Below are positions 6,898 through 8,356 of a stretch of DNA of 8,356 nt, piece by piece (the stretch's first letter is position 1; every line of letters starts with the position of its first letter). Position numbers and translations under genes: made by a program. Under the pieces are notes generated by a model. That model was given only the letters and a program-made list of their open reading frames with translations, was not told where the DNA came from and made no database searches. The DNA lies in NCBI GenBank assembly GCA_024641255.1, contig JAHEDL010000014.1, forward strand, positions 1 to 8,356, in the 5' to 3' direction. This stretch comes from Pseudorhodobacter sp. GTDB taxonomy: Bacteria; Pseudomonadota; Alphaproteobacteria; Rhodobacterales; Rhodobacteraceae.

Positions 6898-7938
6898 TTA
6901 GTCTGCCCAGAACCCCGGGCTGGTCGGCTGTCCGTCGTCGAACTGCGCAAGATACTCAACCATCAAGGGTTTGTTGCGGATAAAGCCCTTATAGGTCGCC
7001 AATTCATCCGGAATATCGCGCACCACCCGATGCAGGCGGCGGCCCCATTTCGGCACCGTCACCAGTTCGGAAAACCGGATCAGATAGCAGCGGATCGGAA
7101 AGGCGATGGCGTTCGACCGCGGCAGCCGGTGCAGCGTTTGCAGCTCGACCCGCAAATGCTGCCGGTCGCCGATGGTGTCGGGCGTCATCGTGGTCTTCGA
7201 CGGCCCCCATTTTGGGTAATTCTCTGGCGAGGTATCCAGCAGCGGATCAACCGTCATCGTCCAGTTGAATCGCCGCACCGGGGCGCCATGCTGCAGCTTC
7301 AGCAGGAATTTCAGCGCGCGGTCAAAAACGCCCATCTCATGCGCCTTCGGCACCGGCGCATGCCATTGGTGAAAGTTCATGCCAATGTCGAAATCAAGGC
7401 TCCAGTCGGCTTGCGTCGTCACCATCCCCGCCTCGACCCACAGCGTTTCATCGCGCTGATCCTGCAAGGTAAAATCGCCCTGAGTCTGCCGTGTAATATA
7501 CTCCATCGGCCCGCAGGGCAGGGTGGTCGGGTCCATAAAGGTGAACGACTGTTCAATCTGCAAAGGCCGGTTGACCCAATGCCATTGGTTGCCGTTCTTG
7601 CTCAGGGAAAACCACTGCGGATAATCCCGCGCCTTGCTTTCCATGATCAGTTCCAGCAAATCCCATCCCGCCAGCTCCATATGCGGCAGCGATTGGCAGC
7701 GCAGCGGATCATCCGCCAAAACCTGCGCCCGGTCGCGCATTTCCGACACATAATGTTCATCCACATCGAACATATGTTCAAAAACCGACCCTTTCGGCCC
7801 CGGCACATGCGGCTCCATGTTCACCGAATACATATAGCTGTCTTCGGGAAACGGGAACGGAAAGCGTTTTATCGCCTTGGCAGAGTTGCGAAAGGTGAAA
7901 TCGCCGCGAAAAGTCTCGTCGTTGAAATCGAGTGACAT
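6898..7938 (-). CDS. Haem-dependent oxidative N-demethylase family protein (DUF3445, PF11927)
   Basis: This 346-residue protein belongs to the family of the haem-binding alpha subunit of an oxidative N-demethylase, known for a PAS-like fold turned into an oxygen-using enzyme and linked to dimethylamine monooxygenase systems. It removes a methyl group from secondary or tertiary amines as formaldehyde, using electrons from a partner reductase. Visible family blocks are HQWHAPVP (190-197), RRFNWT (about 221-226), and the hallmark RVELQTLHRLPRS at 263-275. Length is normal, with no signal peptide or membrane segment. Start ATG 7938 follows AGGGGG, and this Shine-Dalgarno overlaps the TAG stop of the upstream reductase, so the two are probably translationally coupled. 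Substrate cannot be read from sequence; dimethylamine or another N-methyl compound fits the neighbourhood. Confidence 0.9.
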   Translation of the reverse strand: MSLDFNDETFRGDFTFRNSAKAIKRFPFPFPEDSYMYSVNMEPHVPGPKGSVFEHMFDVDEHYVSEMRDRAQVLADDPLRCQSLPHMELAGWDLLELIMESKARDYPQWFSLSKNGNQWHWVNRPLQIEQSFTFMDPTTLPCGPMEYITRQTQGDFTLQDQRDETLWVEAGMVTTQADWSLDFDIGMNFHQWHAPVPKAHEMGVFDRALKFLLKLQHGAPVRRFNWTMTVDPLLDTSPENYPKWGPSKTTMTPDTIGDRQHLRVELQTLHRLPRSNAIAFPIRCYLIRFSELVTVPKWGRRLHRVVRDIPDELATYKGFIRNKPLMVEYLAQFDDGQPTSPGFWAD

Positions 7939-7947
7939 CGTTTCCCC

Positions 7948-8356
7948 CTATCGGTCCAGCACCAGCGACTTGCCGGCAAAGCGGCTGACGCAGGGCATGA
8001 TCTTGGTGTTGGCGGCTTTCTGATCGTCGGTCAGCCAGTGGTCATTGTGGTCGATATGGCCATCACAGCCCAGAACATCGGTTTCGCACTGCCCGCAGGC
8101 GCCGCCGCGGCACAGATAGGGCGCATCCACCGCCGCCGCCTCCATCGCCTCCAACAGCGATTGCGCCGCCCCAACGGTGATGGTCTTGCCAGAGGCTTTC
8201 AGATGCACCTCGAACGGCTTGCCCACCGGTGGCGCCAGGAATTCTTCCGAATGCACCGCCAGCGCCGGCCACCCCATCGCTTCGGCGGTCGCGCGCACCC
8301 AGGCAATCATCCCCTTCGGGCCGCAAACATAAATATGCGTGCCCAACGGCTGCCCA
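7948..8356 (-). CDS. Ferredoxin reductase-type electron-transfer subunit, C-terminal part (5' end outside window)
   Basis: The visible 136 codons are the C-terminal end of a phthalate-dioxygenase-reductase-like protein that would pass electrons from NAD(P)H via flavin to a 2Fe-2S cluster and then to the demethylase encoded next. The fragment opens in frame at the window edge (GQPLGTHIYVCGPKGMIAWV), which is the end of the nucleotide-binding domain with its CGP motif. A plant-type ferredoxin domain follows with all four ligands: three Cys in CRGGACGQC (bases 8086-8112) and the fourth in MPC (bases 7990-7992). The TTG at 8346 is not a credible start, because the reading frame and family similarity continue past it. 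The stop TAG lies 9 bp before the demethylase start. Substrate specificity and the flavin domain cannot be judged from this part. Confidence 0.9.
   Translation of the reverse strand, partial: GQPLGTHIYVCGPKGMIAWVRATAEAMGWPALAVHSEEFLAPPVGKPFEVHLKASGKTITVGAAQSLLEAMEAAAVDAPYLCRGGACGQCETDVLGCDGHIDHNDHWLTDDQKAANTKIMPCVSRFAGKSLVLDR

Noticed and set aside
7030..7935. 301-codon open frame on the + strand opposite the demethylase gene
   Set aside because: The opposite strand encodes a clear DUF3445 protein with its hallmark motif and a good ribosome binding site; this frame shows no motif.

Overview
The window looks like chromosomal DNA from an alphaproteobacterium, most likely a member of the Rhodobacteraceae (Rhodobacterales). 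This rests on the high GC content, the gene order, and the style of protein and intergenic sequence; no rRNA or other marker is present to confirm it. The whole window concerns oxidative removal of N-methyl groups. It holds two catabolic modules and, between them, two regulators.

Region 1 (75-5075, + strand) is a tightly packed four-gene operon, soxB-soxD-soxA-soxG, for heterotetrameric sarcosine oxidase. This enzyme takes the methyl group from sarcosine (N-methylglycine), releasing glycine and H2O2 and loading the one-carbon unit onto tetrahydrofolate. The genes overlap or are a few bases apart, and each has a Shine-Dalgarno sequence at the end of the gene before it. A perfect TGGTC-AA-GACCA palindrome lies just upstream of soxB. 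The oddest gene is soxD: it keeps the family fold signature but has lost three of the four zinc ligands known from the family.

Region 2 (5136-6887) holds two divergent regulators. On the - strand is a GlxA/GbdR-type regulator, with a DJ-1/PfpI-like sensor domain followed by an AraC helix-turn-helix. It converges on the sox operon, with a GC-rich hairpin between them. On the + strand is an XRE-type regulator with a C-terminal cupin domain. They share a short intergenic region of about 50 bp that contains an imperfect inverted repeat.

Region 3 (6898-8356, - strand) is the 3' end of a second catabolic operon. Read in its own direction, it starts with a partial reductase that ends in a plant-type 2Fe-2S ferredoxin domain. 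Next comes a complete DUF3445 (PF11927) protein, the haem-dependent oxidative N-demethylase alpha-subunit family linked to dimethylamine and related secondary or tertiary amine demethylation. The operon continues past the right edge of the window.

Taken together (inference), this is a methylated-amine or betaine catabolic locus. A haem/flavin N-demethylase with its reductase and a folate-linked sarcosine oxidase could act on successive N-methyl substrates, and the two central regulators are placed to control either side. No tRNA, rRNA, CRISPR array, transposon or phage gene was seen, and no gap exceeds 100 bases.
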